NCBI RefSeq assembly: GCF_001984155.1
Contig: NZ_MTQO01000047.1
Span: 248,001-312,000 of the forward strand
Length of the DNA: 64,000 nt
DNA from: Actinosynnema sp. ALI-1.44
GTDB lineage: Bacteria > Actinomycetota > Actinomycetes > Mycobacteriales > Pseudonocardiaceae
Direction: 5' to 3'
A program made the translations under genes and the position numbers. Under the pieces are notes generated by a model. It searched no databases, had not been told where the DNA came from, and saw only the letters and a program-made list of their open reading frames with translations. Below are positions 16,745 through 25,940 of this stretch, piece after piece. Within the stretch, counting starts at the first letter, position 1. Each line of letters begins with the position of its first letter.

Positions 16745-18547
16745 GTGCGGCGAGTAGTGACCGTACTGGCAGCGGTTGCCGTGGCACTGCCTGTAATCCC
16801 CGCGGTGGCGAACGCCGCGCAGGGGCCCGTGTTCAAAGACGGTCAAGCACAGCCCGTGTTCGACCCGACCGATGTCGTGCGTGAGAGCCTGTGGGTGACC
16901 GCGCCGGTCGACAGCGACCGCGACGGCAAGGACGACCTCGTGCACGTCGAGGTGGTCCGGCCGCGCGCGACCGAGCAAGGCCTGAAGGTCCCCGTCGTGT
17001 ACCAGGCTTCGCCGTACTACGCGGGCGGCAACGACGTCGCGAACCACAATGTGGACGTCGAACTGAACTCGCCGTCCTGGCCGGGACACCACCGGCGGGG
17101 CACGGCCGGTGACGAGCGGGTGGCCGCCGCGCTCGGCCCCAACCCCGCCATCACTTGGCGTTACGAGCAGTACTTCACAGCGCGCGGTTTCGCCGTGGTG
17201 TACGGCGAGTCGTTGGGCAGCGGCCAGTCGACCGGGTGCCCGACGTCCGGTGGCCGCAACGAGACCATCGGCGCGAAGTCCGTTGTGGACTGGCTCAACG
17301 GCCGCGCGCGGGCCAAGGACGCGGCGGGCGCCCCGGTGAGTGCGAAGTGGACGACCGGCAGCGTCGGCATGATGGGCGTGTCCTACAACGGCACCCTGCC
17401 CAACGCCGTGGCCACGACCGGTGTCCGCGGTCTTGACGCGATCGTGCCGATCGCCGCGATCTCCAGCTGGTACGACTACTACCGCCAGGACGGCGCCGTC
17501 GTCGCGCCGGGCACGTTCCAGGGCGAGGACCTCGACGTGCTCGCCAGGTACGTCTACACCAGGGCGGACCAGGAGATCTGCAAGCCCGTGCTGGACGAGA
17601 TCGAACGCGAGCAGGACCGCGTCACCGGCGACTACAGCCCGTTCTGGCACGAGCGCAACTACGTCAAGGACGTGCGCAACGTCCGCGCGGCGACGCTCGT
17701 CGTGCACGGCCTGAGCGACTGGAACGTCAAGGGCCTCAACGCCGAGCAGTGGTACGAGGGGATCAAGAAGGCCGGTGTGCCGCACAAGATCTGGTGGCAC
17801 CAGGCCGCGCACGCGGACCCGTACAGCCTCCGCCGCGACGAGTGGCTGGTCACGCTGAACCGCTGGTTCACGCGCTACCTCTACAAGCAGCAGAACGGTG
17901 TGGAGAAGGAGCCGCGCGCGACGATCCAGCGTGAGGACAAGACCTGGGTCGACGAAGCCGAGTGGCCCGCGCCGGGCACGTCGTCCGCCTCGCTGTACCT
18001 CGGCGCCGGTGGTGCCACCCGCGGCACCCTGGGCACCTCGCCCACGCACCGCTCGGTCACCGAATCGTTGACCGACGACGCGACCAAGACCGCCGAGACG
18101 TTGGTGAACGCCGCCAGCTCGCCCAACCGGCTGTCGTACTCGACCGGCACGACCAAGAAGGCGGTCAGGCTCTCCGGCCGCGGCAAGGTCGACCTGCGCA
18201 CGTCGTTCAGCCGCCCGGCGGCCAACGTGACCGCGCTGCTCGTCGACCGGGCGCCGGACGGCACCAGCAAGATCATCACCCGGGGCTGGACCGACCCGCA
18301 GAACAGGCTGAGCCCCTGGCTGACGCTGCCGGTCACGCCGGGCCGCGAGTACTCGATCGAGGTTCGGCTGGAACCCAAGGACTACCTCGTCCAGGCCGGT
18401 CACAAGATCGAGTTCGTGCTGCTGTCGAGTGACTTCGATTACACCCTGCGCCCCAAACCGGGCGCCGGGATCACCCTCGACGTCGACGACACCCGCCTTG
18501 ACCTGCCGATTCTCGGCGGAAAGCGAGCGCTGCGCGAGGCGCTGTGA
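16745..18547 (+). CDS. Secreted X-Pro dipeptidyl-peptidase (S15 family)
   Basis: This 600-residue protein has a Sec signal peptide with cleavage likely after VANA near residue 24. The S15/CocE hydrolase domain has the nucleophile Ser213 in GVSYNG, an acid in VHGLSDWNVKG and the His in WWHQAAHADP. A C-terminal jelly-roll (PepX_C) begins near residue 400. The family releases X-Pro dipeptides from peptide N-termini, here outside the cell. The GTG start lies beside a purine-rich GAGGGGTT. A hairpin overlapping the stop codon may end the transcript. Confidence 0.9.
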   Translation: MRRVVTVLAAVAVALPVIPAVANAAQGPVFKDGQAQPVFDPTDVVRESLWVTAPVDSDRDGKDDLVHVEVVRPRATEQGLKVPVVYQASPYYAGGNDVANHNVDVELNSPSWPGHHRRGTAGDERVAAALGPNPAITWRYEQYFTARGFAVVYGESLGSGQSTGCPTSGGRNETIGAKSVVDWLNGRARAKDAAGAPVSAKWTTGSVGMMGVSYNGTLPNAVATTGVRGLDAIVPIAAISSWYDYYRQDGAVVAPGTFQGEDLDVLARYVYTRADQEICKPVLDEIEREQDRVTGDYSPFWHERNYVKDVRNVRAATLVVHGLSDWNVKGLNAEQWYEGIKKAGVPHKIWWHQAAHADPYSLRRDEWLVTLNRWFTRYLYKQQNGVEKEPRATIQREDKTWVDEAEWPAPGTSSASLYLGAGGATRGTLGTSPTHRSVTESLTDDATKTAETLVNAASSPNRLSYSTGTTKKAVRLSGRGKVDLRTSFSRPAANVTALLVDRAPDGTSKIITRGWTDPQNRLSPWLTLPVTPGREYSIEVRLEPKDYLVQAGHKIEFVLLSSDFDYTLRPKPGAGITLDVDDTRLDLPILGGKRALREAL

Positions 18548-18560
18548 GCTTTCACAGCGC
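18539..18560 (+). terminator. Hairpin at the peptidase gene end
   Basis: A perfect 9-base stem (GCGCTGTGA with TCACAGCGC) and a 4-base loop include the TGA stop codon. No T-run follows, so termination would be of the actinomycete type that depends on the stem. Confidence 0.45.
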
Positions 18561-18659
18561 GGGCATGTCGTGTCCTCAGGTGTTGTTCAGTTGGTGAGAG
18601 GACTCTGGAGTCATCGGCGGCTGTCGGGGGCCGCAGTGGCAAGAGGTGGAGGGCGCGAC

Positions 18660-19337
18660 ATGCTCCGCAACGAAGTGATGAGCTGGGACACTGCCAGCCG
18701 CCAGGGCGGCAGGCAGTTCAACGCGGACGCGGTCGGCGCGTCCATGGACGGCGACAGCGTGGTCTTCGCGCTGGCGGACGGCATCGGCGACACGATGTGG
18801 GCGGGTGAGGCCGCTCGGGTCGCCTCGGATGTGGCGGCCAGGACATCGGTGGCGGCCGGGCCGGTCGAAGCGGTGCTCGCGGCACAGCGAGCACTGGAAG
18901 CTTTGAACACGGGCGCTGACACCTTGCTGGTTGTCGCGATGCCAACCGAAGACGGTTACGACATCGCGTGGGTAGGGGACGTACGTGCGTACGCATGGGA
19001 CGGTGTCGAGCTCAAGCAGGCGACGAGCGACCAGACCATGGCCGAGTACTTCCGGCTGCACGACACGGTTCCCACGCCGCGGATGGAGCACGTGGTGACC
19101 AATTCGTTGCGGACCACGTCCGAGGAACGCGTCGGGCGGACGACCGTGACCGGTGTGCAGAGCTTGCTGCTGTCCAGCGACGGCGTGCACAAGGTCGTGT
19201 CACGGGAAGTCATCCAGGGCGTGTTGGCCGAGGAGGGCACGACGGCTTTGTCCCGCGTGTCGACTCTGGTGGACACCGCGATGGTGCTCGGCGGCAAGGA
19301 CAACGCGACCGCTGTACTGGTCACGTCCAAGGCATGA
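18660..19337 (+). CDS. Small PP2C-family phosphatase
   Basis: This 225-residue PP2C domain stands alone without regulatory regions. Metal and phosphate motifs are recognisable: FALADGIGDTMWAG, AWVGDVRAYAW, LLLSSDGVHKVV and GGKDNATAVLV. The usual RxxNED loop reads RQFNADAV, so one acidic metal ligand is replaced by Ala-Asp, a small deviation. The ATG at 18660 follows AGAGGTGGAGGG, a strong ribosome site. No kinase is adjacent; the nearest is the pknG operon on the other strand. Substrates are unknown. Confidence 0.83.
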   Translation: MLRNEVMSWDTASRQGGRQFNADAVGASMDGDSVVFALADGIGDTMWAGEAARVASDVAARTSVAAGPVEAVLAAQRALEALNTGADTLLVVAMPTEDGYDIAWVGDVRAYAWDGVELKQATSDQTMAEYFRLHDTVPTPRMEHVVTNSLRTTSEERVGRTTVTGVQSLLLSSDGVHKVVSREVIQGVLAEEGTTALSRVSTLVDTAMVLGGKDNATAVLVTSKA

Positions 19338-19339
19338 GA

Positions 19340-19368
19340 GAACGCCGGTACCGCGCGTACCGGCGTTC
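19340..19368 (+). terminator. Rho-independent terminator after the PP2C gene
   Basis: A perfect 12-base stem (GAACGCCGGTAC) with a 5-base loop is followed by TTCTC. It lies 3 bases after the PP2C stop. Confidence 0.85.
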
Positions 19369-19381
19369 TTCTCAGGTGTGG

Positions 19382-19645
19382 TCACCAGACCTTCAGCAGT
19401 TTGCTGCCGTGCGGCGGGATCGTGGCCTCGAACCCGTCGGCGAAGCGGCCGAGGGTGCGGTCCGCCCACACATCGCGGACCGTCCTGCGCGGCAGGTCCT
19501 TCCAGCGGTCGTTGACCGAGTCCTCCCACGTGACCAACGTGTCGCAGTAGCACTCGACGTCCGTGTCGATCCGCCAGCCGTTCGAGGACTTCTTCCAGGC
19601 CTCGACGTAGGCGATGTCGATCGACCACGAGATCTCGACGTCGTT
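19382..19645 (-). pseudogene. Remnant of a GH27-like alpha-galactosidase
   Basis: An open minus-strand stretch of about 88 codons reads SIDIAYVEAWKKSSNGWRID, then VECYCDTLVTW, and ends DGFEATIPPHGSKLLKVW before a TGA. The first part resembles the barrel of GH27 glycosidases and the last part their C-terminal beta-sandwich. The catalytic region that should lie between them is absent, and a stop codon precedes the first visible residue. This suggests a gene that lost both its 5' end and an internal block. The family call rests on my reading of these short segments. It sits 16 bases after the truncated ROK gene. Confidence 0.55.
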
Positions 19646-19661
19646 TCAGCATCGCGCTCCC

Positions 19662-20405
19662 TTACGAGGTGATGAACAGCGTCTGCACGGCGATCGCCGC
19701 CGCGCCACGTGCCCACTCCTCGAACGGCAGCGGGCGGAGGATGAGCTCGCAGTGCGCGGCGGCGCCGAACGCCTGCGTGCCAAAGGTTTCCCTGATCTCG
19801 TCGGTGAACAGGTCGTACGCGCCCAAACCCTCGCCGGACACGATGATCCGCTCCGGCCCGACGAGGTTCGCCATGGCGGCGAGGCCGCGGCCGATCGCCA
19901 CACCCGCCCTGGCGAACACCCGCCGCAGGGCCTCGTCGCCCATCCGGGCACCGGTGATGACCTCGTCGATGGTCAGGTCCCGCTCGCCGGTTGTGGTCCT
20001 CGCCTGGTCCACGATCACGTCCGTCGACGCGATGGCCTCCACGCACCCCGTCGCGCCGCAATGGCACAGCGGTCCGTCACCGAAGACCGGGATGTGCCCG
20101 ATCTCCCCGGCAACCCCGTGCGACCCGGTCACCACGCGGCCGTGGACCACCAGCCCGCAGCCGATCCCGGTTCCCAACGTGACCAGCGCGAACGAGTCCG
20201 CGCCGATCCCGTCGCCGAACCAGCGCTCGGCCACTGTGATCGCCTTGACGTCGTTGTCGACCGTGATCTCCAGGTCGATCTTCTCGGCCAACAGGTCAGC
20301 CAACGGAACGTCCCGCCAGTGCAGGAAGGGGGAAACATCATCGAGGGCGGCCACCTTGCGGTCCGGTTCGCCGACCGGCACTACCCGTAGGAAGTCGTGC
20401 TGCAC
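19662..20405 (-). pseudogene. Truncated ROK-family sugar regulator/kinase
   Basis: About 247 codons keep the C-terminal half of a ROK protein. They include the acidic VDNDVKAITVAE, the GTGIGCGLV loop, the zinc motif CHCGATGCVEA and the C-terminal IIVSGEGLGAYDLF. ROK repressors normally have about 390-400 residues with an N-terminal winged helix, and ROK kinases about 300 with an N-terminal ATP loop. Both N-terminal parts are missing here. The 5' edge abuts the equally truncated GH36 gene on the other strand, so a single deletion probably removed both starts and the promoter between them. It may be unexpressed. Confidence 0.65.
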
Positions 20406-21880
20406 TACCGGGTCAGCGCGGACACGGATGTCGTCGAACGCTGGACCACTTGCGCCACACCGGCGCGGGCCAGCCGATCACGTTGCTGCGCACGGATTCC
20501 GCGTCCTGGTTCCTGCCCTGTCGATCCGGGTACGAGGTCACGCACACGGTCGGCGGCTGGTCGAACGAATTCCAGTTGCAGCACACGCCATTGGTGTACG
20601 GCGAGACCGTGTTCACCAGCCGTCGCGGCACGTCCAGTCACCAAGCAAACCCGTGGCTGTTCGTGCGGGACGGCGACGAAGTGTGGAGCGGTGCGCTGGC
20701 GTGGAGCGGGTCGTGGCGGATCACCGTGCGGCACACGCCATCCGGGCAGACCAGCTTCAGCGGTGGCTTCGGGCACGAAGGCGTGACCTGGCGGTTGCAT
20801 CCCGGCGAGGAATGGGAGACCCCTATGCTCGCGGGGCTGTACACCCCCAACGGGATCGAATCAGCTTCACGGAGCTGGCACGCGTATGTGCGCGACCACG
20901 TGCTGCCCCACGCCGACGAGACCCGCCCGGTCGTCTACAACTCCTGGGAGGCAATGGAGTTCGACGTCAACGAGACGAACCAGAAAAGCCTGGCCGCACG
21001 GGCCGCGGCGCTGGGCTGCGAGTTGTTCGTGATGGACGACGGCTGGTTCGGCGCACGCACGGACGACACCGCTGGACTCGGCGACTGGACCGTGAACACC
21101 GAGAAGTTCCCCCGGCGGGCTGGATCCGTTGATCGCCGAGGTGCACCGGCTGGGCATGCGGTTCGGGCTGTGGGTGGAGCCGGAGATGGTGAACCCGGAC
21201 AGCGGATCGACCACGTCCGGTACGTGTACGCGATCGTCGACCGGCTCCGGGCCGACCACCCCGGGCTGCGGATCGAAGCCTGCTCGGGCGGCGGCGGGCG
21301 AATCGACCTCGGCATGCTGGCCCGGACGGACCAGGCGTGGACGTCGGACAACACGGACGCCCTCGACCGCATCCACATCCAGCGTGGCTACAGCACACTG
21401 TACCCGGCGAGGACGATGTCGGCCTGGGTGACCGACAGCCCCAACCAGCTCACCGGACGGGTGATCCCGCTGGCGTTCCGGTTCCACGTGGCGATGGCCG
21501 GAGTGCTGGGGCATCGGCGGGAACCTGCTGAACTGGACGCGGGAGGAACTGGCCGAGGCCACCGATCTGCTGCGGCGGTACAAGGAAATCCGGCACGTCG
21601 TCCAGCACGGCGTGCGGTACGAGCTTTCGGCGGGGCCGGTCACCGGCGTCCAGTACACCCTGGGCGACGAGGTTGTGGTCCTGTTGTGGCGGCCCACTGT
21701 CAACTTCGGCAAGCCGCCACTCCCTGTGCGCCTCAGGGCTTTGAACCCGTCAGCCCGCTATCGTTCCGATGTGGACGAATACAGCGGGGCGGTCCTGCTG
21801 CACCACGGCCTGGAAGCCACGTTGCCGACCGGCGACTACGCCAGCACAATGCTCCACCTGACCGAACTCCCCCAACCTGA
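20388..21880 (+). pseudogene. GH36 alpha-galactosidase pseudogene
   Basis: GH36 signatures are spread over shifted frames: VLHYRVSADTDVVERW, then VVYNSWEAMEFDVNE, FGLWVEPEMVNPDS, EACSGGGGRIDLG and ARTMSAWVTDSPNQ. Frame changes fall near 20448, 21115 (an extra C in a C-run) and 21512 (an extra G in a G-run). The N-terminal domain is cut off at about 20388. The sequence jumps from MVNPDS straight to DHVRYVYAIVDR near 21205. The block that carries the family nucleophile (KWDxNR) is therefore gone, about 60-75 codons. The enzyme cannot be functional. The two single-base shifts alone could be sequencing errors; the deletions cannot. Confidence 0.8.
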
Positions 21881-22024
21881 CCAAAAAGCGGCAAGATACA
21901 CCACCCCCAAACCCGCCGCATCCCGAACAAGATCAAAAAACCCAATAATCCACAGCGGGCGGTTGTCCACAACCGCCCACACCGACCTCTGCCCACCCCA
22001 ACCAGAAAAAGGCAGAGTCGAACC

Positions 22025-23143
22025 ATGCAGACGAAACAGCATTCCCGAATCAACCTCCGAGGCAACGGCGACCTGATCGCGGCGGTCCCCTACCTTCTCG
22101 GGTTCAAGCCGAGCGATTCCGTGGTGATCTGTGTGTACGCGGGCGCCGGGCGTACCCAGATAACGCTCTGCCTGCGTGCCGACATACCCACACAGGATCT
22201 CTACTTCTCGTTGGCTGAGCAGCTGAAGCTGCCCGTGTTGCGCGCCAACTCCTTCGGCGTGTCCGTGATCATCGTGTCCGACGGCACCGCGAGTCCGCCG
22301 GATCCTCTGCCGCACAAGGATCTCGTCGACGCGCTCACCGCCGTGTTCACGACGTCCGGAGTGATCGTGCACCATGCGTACTGGGTGTCCGCGATCGAGG
22401 AGAACGCCACCTGGTGGTGCTATTCGGATCTCGAGTGCAACGGTGTCGTACCGGACCCGGCTGCCTCCGAACTCGCCGCCACCGCCGCCTGCATGGGCAC
22501 GGTGACGTACGACAGCAAAGCCGACATCCGCGCCACCCTCGAACCGCCCGACCCCGCGCCGGTAGCCGCGCGAGCGGACCGGATCGAAGCGGCCCTCGCG
22601 CGGGACCAGGATGAAACCGTTGCCCAACAGTTGCTTGCCGACCTGATCCAGAAGGTCCGTGACGGTGTGTGGGCGCCGGACGAACAAGAGTTGGTCGATG
22701 TGGCCGTCGCGTTGAGGAACATGCGTGTCCGCGACGGATGCCTCCGCCCGGAGGTGACGAGCATCGGCCGTCCCATCGAAGAAGCGTGGGCCGAACTGGT
22801 CCGTGCCCTACCGGATCCCCATCGCGCCGAACCGGCTTGCCTACTCGCCCTCACAGCGTTCCTGCGCGGCGATGGCGTCATGGCCGGAGTCGCGGCCGAC
22901 CTCGCACTGGAGTCCGACCCCCAGCACAGCTTCGCCAACCTCCTACGCACTTCTATGGACTACGGCATGCCACCCGATTCAGTAGCCGCAGCGGTTGCCC
23001 AAGCCTTCATCGACCCGGCGGAACCCCTCGAACCCCACACCCAACGCCCACCTACGGCAGACGGCCCCCGACCATGGGAAATCCACGCCCCAGACCCATC
23101 GAAACCCCACCCACCCCACACCCCACCATCCACGAACGAGTAA
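22025..23143 (+). CDS. DUF4192 domain protein
   Basis: This 372-residue protein begins with the DUF4192 signature INLRGNGDLIAAVPYLLGF, then PSDSVVICVYAG. The family is common in actinomycetes and has no established function; most members lack membrane segments and signal peptides, as here. A helical middle region contains ELVDVAVALRNM and a predicted repeat near LLALTAFLRGDG. The C-terminus from about residue 340 is Pro/His-rich and likely disordered. The gene stands alone between the alpha-galactoside pseudogenes and an IS remnant, and ends at a strong hairpin. Confidence 0.85.
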   Translation: MQTKQHSRINLRGNGDLIAAVPYLLGFKPSDSVVICVYAGAGRTQITLCLRADIPTQDLYFSLAEQLKLPVLRANSFGVSVIIVSDGTASPPDPLPHKDLVDALTAVFTTSGVIVHHAYWVSAIEENATWWCYSDLECNGVVPDPAASELAATAACMGTVTYDSKADIRATLEPPDPAPVAARADRIEAALARDQDETVAQQLLADLIQKVRDGVWAPDEQELVDVAVALRNMRVRDGCLRPEVTSIGRPIEEAWAELVRALPDPHRAEPACLLALTAFLRGDGVMAGVAADLALESDPQHSFANLLRTSMDYGMPPDSVAAAVAQAFIDPAEPLEPHTQRPPTADGPRPWEIHAPDPSKPHPPHTPPSTNE

Positions 23144-23160
23144 CTCGAGAACGTCGCAGC

Positions 23161-23196
23161 CGGGGCAGTGAGTACTCGCCAGGTACTCACGCCCCG
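23161..23196 (+). terminator. Hairpin terminator after the DUF4192 gene
   Basis: Arms CGGGGC-A-GTGAGTAC and GTACTCAC-GCCCCG pair over 14 bases with one bulged A and a 7-base loop. It starts 17 bases after the stop codon. Confidence 0.75.
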
Positions 23197-23299
23197 ACTG
23201 AACACGGCAGCGGTCGCCCAGCGCATGGCAGTCACCGCTGCTCGACCGCCGTGAGGAGGATTAACCTTAACCACCACCCGAAGGGGAGCGCCCCGTTGG

Positions 23300-23623
23300 G
23301 CGGACCGCGATGTTCGCCCGCGTTGGTGCGGGCCGATTATGAAACCCGGCCGGATCGGGCGCTGGCCTACAGCTCTCGGGCGAATCGTGACTACCTGAGG
23401 CGTCGTGGCGGCGATCCCGGCACCAGCTGACCAGTCCGATCACCAACTGCGCCGTGGCCGTGTGGGTGGCCGACAACCCGTGTTCGATCGGAGATCTGCA
23501 AGCAGCGACACGCGGCCGAGTGCTGCATCAACCGGCTTAAACACAACCGGGCAGTGGCTACCCGCGATGACAACTAGTCGTCCGCTTCGAGGCCGTGTTG
23601 GTGATCGCCTCAATCAACGAAAG
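23300..23623 (+). pseudogene. IS5-type transposase C-terminal remnant
   Basis: Across three shifted frames the stretch encodes AYSSRANRDYLRRRG, then IPAPADQSDHQLRRGRVGG, CKQRHAAECCINRLKHNRAV and LVVRFEAVLVIASIN. These are the ordered C-terminal motifs of IS5-family (IS1647/IS112-like) transposases. They include the ER/EC-CxNxLK element that carries the last catalytic acid. At least three frameshifts and the loss of the whole 5' part show it is dead. No inverted repeats were recognised. The rest of the 23144-23663 gap holds only the terminator above. Confidence 0.8.
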
Positions 23624-23663
23624 GCTTGCCCGCTTGGGAAACAGGTGTGTCACATTGACTCCG

Positions 23664-25937
23664 TCAGCGGGTTGACGAAGAGTTCTTCGGGTTGGTCATG
23701 GAAGGACTCACTACCGCGCCGGTGAGCGGGAATATCGCATCTCGCAGGCGCATCGTCGCCGCGACTGCTTGCTTGTGCTGCTCGATCTCGATGGTGATGG
23801 CGTCGACTGCGGCTGCGATTTCTCGTTGCGCCGCGATCGGTGGGAGTGGGACCACCAGTGTTTTCATCGCGCTGGTGCTGATGTTCGGGATCGCGGTGCC
23901 GCGGGAGTGGTCTTTGATCCACTCCTGCGCTTCCGGCGAGTTCAGGTAGTGCACGAGGTATGTGGGATCCACGTCGTCGGCCGACGGTCGTATGCGCATG
24001 CAGCCTGGGCCCATCAGCCATCCGGCCTCCTCGGCGCGGACCAGTCCGTGGCGGCCGAGCGTCCCTGATCGCGCGCACACGACGTCTCCTGGCTTGAGTG
24101 CGTACTTCGTGAGTTTCGCGGCGGTTTGGGGCTGCACGGTGTCCAGGTCCTTGTGACTGAGGTAGCCGGTTTTGATGTTTCGTGGCAGCACGAGTCGATC
24201 CCAGGCCTCGACGAAGTGGCCCAGTGTCCTGTCCACTGTGCCTGGTCCTGCCTGGACTTCACAGATGTCGCCCAGGTACACGTTCCGCTTCTCCGCCGAA
24301 GCCCGGCCGTGGAGTGTGGAAACGCGGTCGGCGATCTCGTGACGAACCCTGTCTGTCCTGTTTGTCAGCTCGTCCAGTTCTCGCTGCACGGATTCGAATG
24401 TGGCCGACGTTGTGGTGGCGGACGAGGCACCGACATATCGCTGAGGTTCAAGGTTGTAGTTCTGTTGCTGGATCTCTGGTATGCCGACTGAGCGACTGAA
24501 GTCTTCGGCGCCGTCGAGTCTCCACGAGTCGCCGAGGTCGCGCCAGCCGTGGTAGGTCTCGACGATCCTATCCTGGAGCTCGGGGCTCAAGAGGCGCTTT
24601 CCGTCCCTGTTAGGGGGCCCGTTCTCTGCCGCGGCGTTGATGAACAGGATCTCCGGCGGCGTCGGCTTGTTCGCTTCGGGGCGTTGCAGCAGCCAGAGCG
24701 ACACCGGGATTCCGGTGTCGGCGAACATTCCTGCGGGCAACGCGATGATCCCGGCGATCACGCCCGCATCGACCATCGCTTGTCTGATCTTGGCGTTCGC
24801 TCCGGCGGTGAACGATGCACCGTTCGGCATGAGCACGGCTGCGCGTCCACCAGGCTTCAAGCCCGTGACCGCGAGCTGGAGCCACGCGAAGTTCGCATCG
24901 CTTCTCGGCGGTACGCCATAAGGCCAGGGTTCGTCCAATGCCGCGTCGGGGATCGGCAGGTTGAAGGGGGGATTGGTGAGGATGATGTCGAACTGCCTGT
25001 CGGTGAACGCCCCGTCCGTCACTTGGGGGCCGCCGAGCCGCACGTTTGCCTTGGCGCCGTGCAGGATGATGTTGAACAACGACACCCGTTGCGATCGCTC
25101 GTTCAGTGCCTGACCGGACACCGACGCGGCTCCCTGTTGTGCGGCGGCCACCAACAGTTCGCCGGAGCCGCATGCGGGGTCGTACACCGTGCTCGATTCT
25201 CGGGGATCGAGGAGGATTTCGGTCATCAGGCGTATCACTGGACGAGGGGTGAAGTGGCCACCCCGTCGCCCGAAATCGCGGTGAAAGCTGTTCAGTAGTG
25301 CTTCATAGAGCGTTCCTGGATCGGCGGCCGCCAGATCGATCTGATCGAACAGCTGGATCACCTGCAACCACTGCTGCCCGCCGAGTGTCGTGCGTGCGTC
25401 GGGGATCGACAGCGGAGGGCCCAGATCATGGACCGGTATGGAACGCAGCAGCAGGCTTGCGTCGTCCCAGTACCGTTGTTCGGTGACATCCCGCCAGATC
25501 TCCGGGGCGGTGGAGCGGACATACAGCAGGCTCATCAGGAACTCGGTGGCTGACGCCCGGTCCAGGTCGCCGCGCAACAGATCCATGATCTCCCACAGTT
25601 GAGCGACCATTTCGCGGCCAGCCGCCGGGGTTGTCTGCGTGGCCGTTGCCTGTGCGGCTGGGGCGGCCGCTCCGCCGTTGCGTCTGAACCTGTCGCCGTA
25701 GGTGGTACCGGGAGCCTCATCCGGACCGAGCCCGTTGCGGGCGATCTTCCGCTGGTCGAGCCAACGCGCGATCTCAGCGGACGCGAACAACTCCTGGCCG
25801 GCCACGGTGGTGGGAGTGGGGAAGTCGGCGTGTCGCCTGCGCCAGTTGCTCGCCGCGCTGACGCCGACTCCCGCGAGCTCCGCGATGTCGGTGAGGGACA
25901 GCCCCTCGCCCCCTTCGGTCATGGGTGCCATCCTCAC
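23664..25937 (-). CDS. HTH-HsdM-HsdS fusion, orphan type I-like DNA methylase
   Basis: This 757-residue protein joins three parts. A MerR/AlpA-like helix-turn-helix lies at residues 12-62 (LTDIAELAGVGVSAASNW). An N6-adenine methylase of HsdM type spans about 105-560, with the SAM motif DPACGSG at 253-259 and catalytic NPPF at 322-325. A single HsdS-like target recognition domain lies from about 575 (NVYLGDICEVQAGPG) to 730, ending in a helical spacer (QREIAAAVDAITIEIEQHKQ). It should methylate adenine in a specific site. No HsdR nuclease gene is present. It starts 3 bases after the Abi-like gene and probably shares its transcript. ATG codons at 25937, 25931 and 25922 are all possible starts. 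Confidence 0.88.
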   Translation of the reverse strand: MRMAPMTEGGEGLSLTDIAELAGVGVSAASNWRRRHADFPTPTTVAGQELFASAEIARWLDQRKIARNGLGPDEAPGTTYGDRFRRNGGAAAPAAQATATQTTPAAGREMVAQLWEIMDLLRGDLDRASATEFLMSLLYVRSTAPEIWRDVTEQRYWDDASLLLRSIPVHDLGPPLSIPDARTTLGGQQWLQVIQLFDQIDLAAADPGTLYEALLNSFHRDFGRRGGHFTPRPVIRLMTEILLDPRESSTVYDPACGSGELLVAAAQQGAASVSGQALNERSQRVSLFNIILHGAKANVRLGGPQVTDGAFTDRQFDIILTNPPFNLPIPDAALDEPWPYGVPPRSDANFAWLQLAVTGLKPGGRAAVLMPNGASFTAGANAKIRQAMVDAGVIAGIIALPAGMFADTGIPVSLWLLQRPEANKPTPPEILFINAAAENGPPNRDGKRLLSPELQDRIVETYHGWRDLGDSWRLDGAEDFSRSVGIPEIQQQNYNLEPQRYVGASSATTTSATFESVQRELDELTNRTDRVRHEIADRVSTLHGRASAEKRNVYLGDICEVQAGPGTVDRTLGHFVEAWDRLVLPRNIKTGYLSHKDLDTVQPQTAAKLTKYALKPGDVVCARSGTLGRHGLVRAEEAGWLMGPGCMRIRPSADDVDPTYLVHYLNSPEAQEWIKDHSRGTAIPNISTSAMKTLVVPLPPIAAQREIAAAVDAITIEIEQHKQAVAATMRLRDAIFPLTGAVVSPSMTNPKNSSSTR

Positions 25938-25940
25938 CGA

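Noticed and set aside
20448-21515. Programmed frameshifting in the GH36 gene
   Set aside because: The missing nucleophile block and the missing N-terminus make a functional product impossible, so the shifts are better seen as decay or sequencing errors.
23144-23663. Possible CRISPR or phage attachment site near the terminator and IS remnant
   Set aside because: No regularly spaced repeats, no tRNA and no integrase are present; the transposase motifs explain the stretch.
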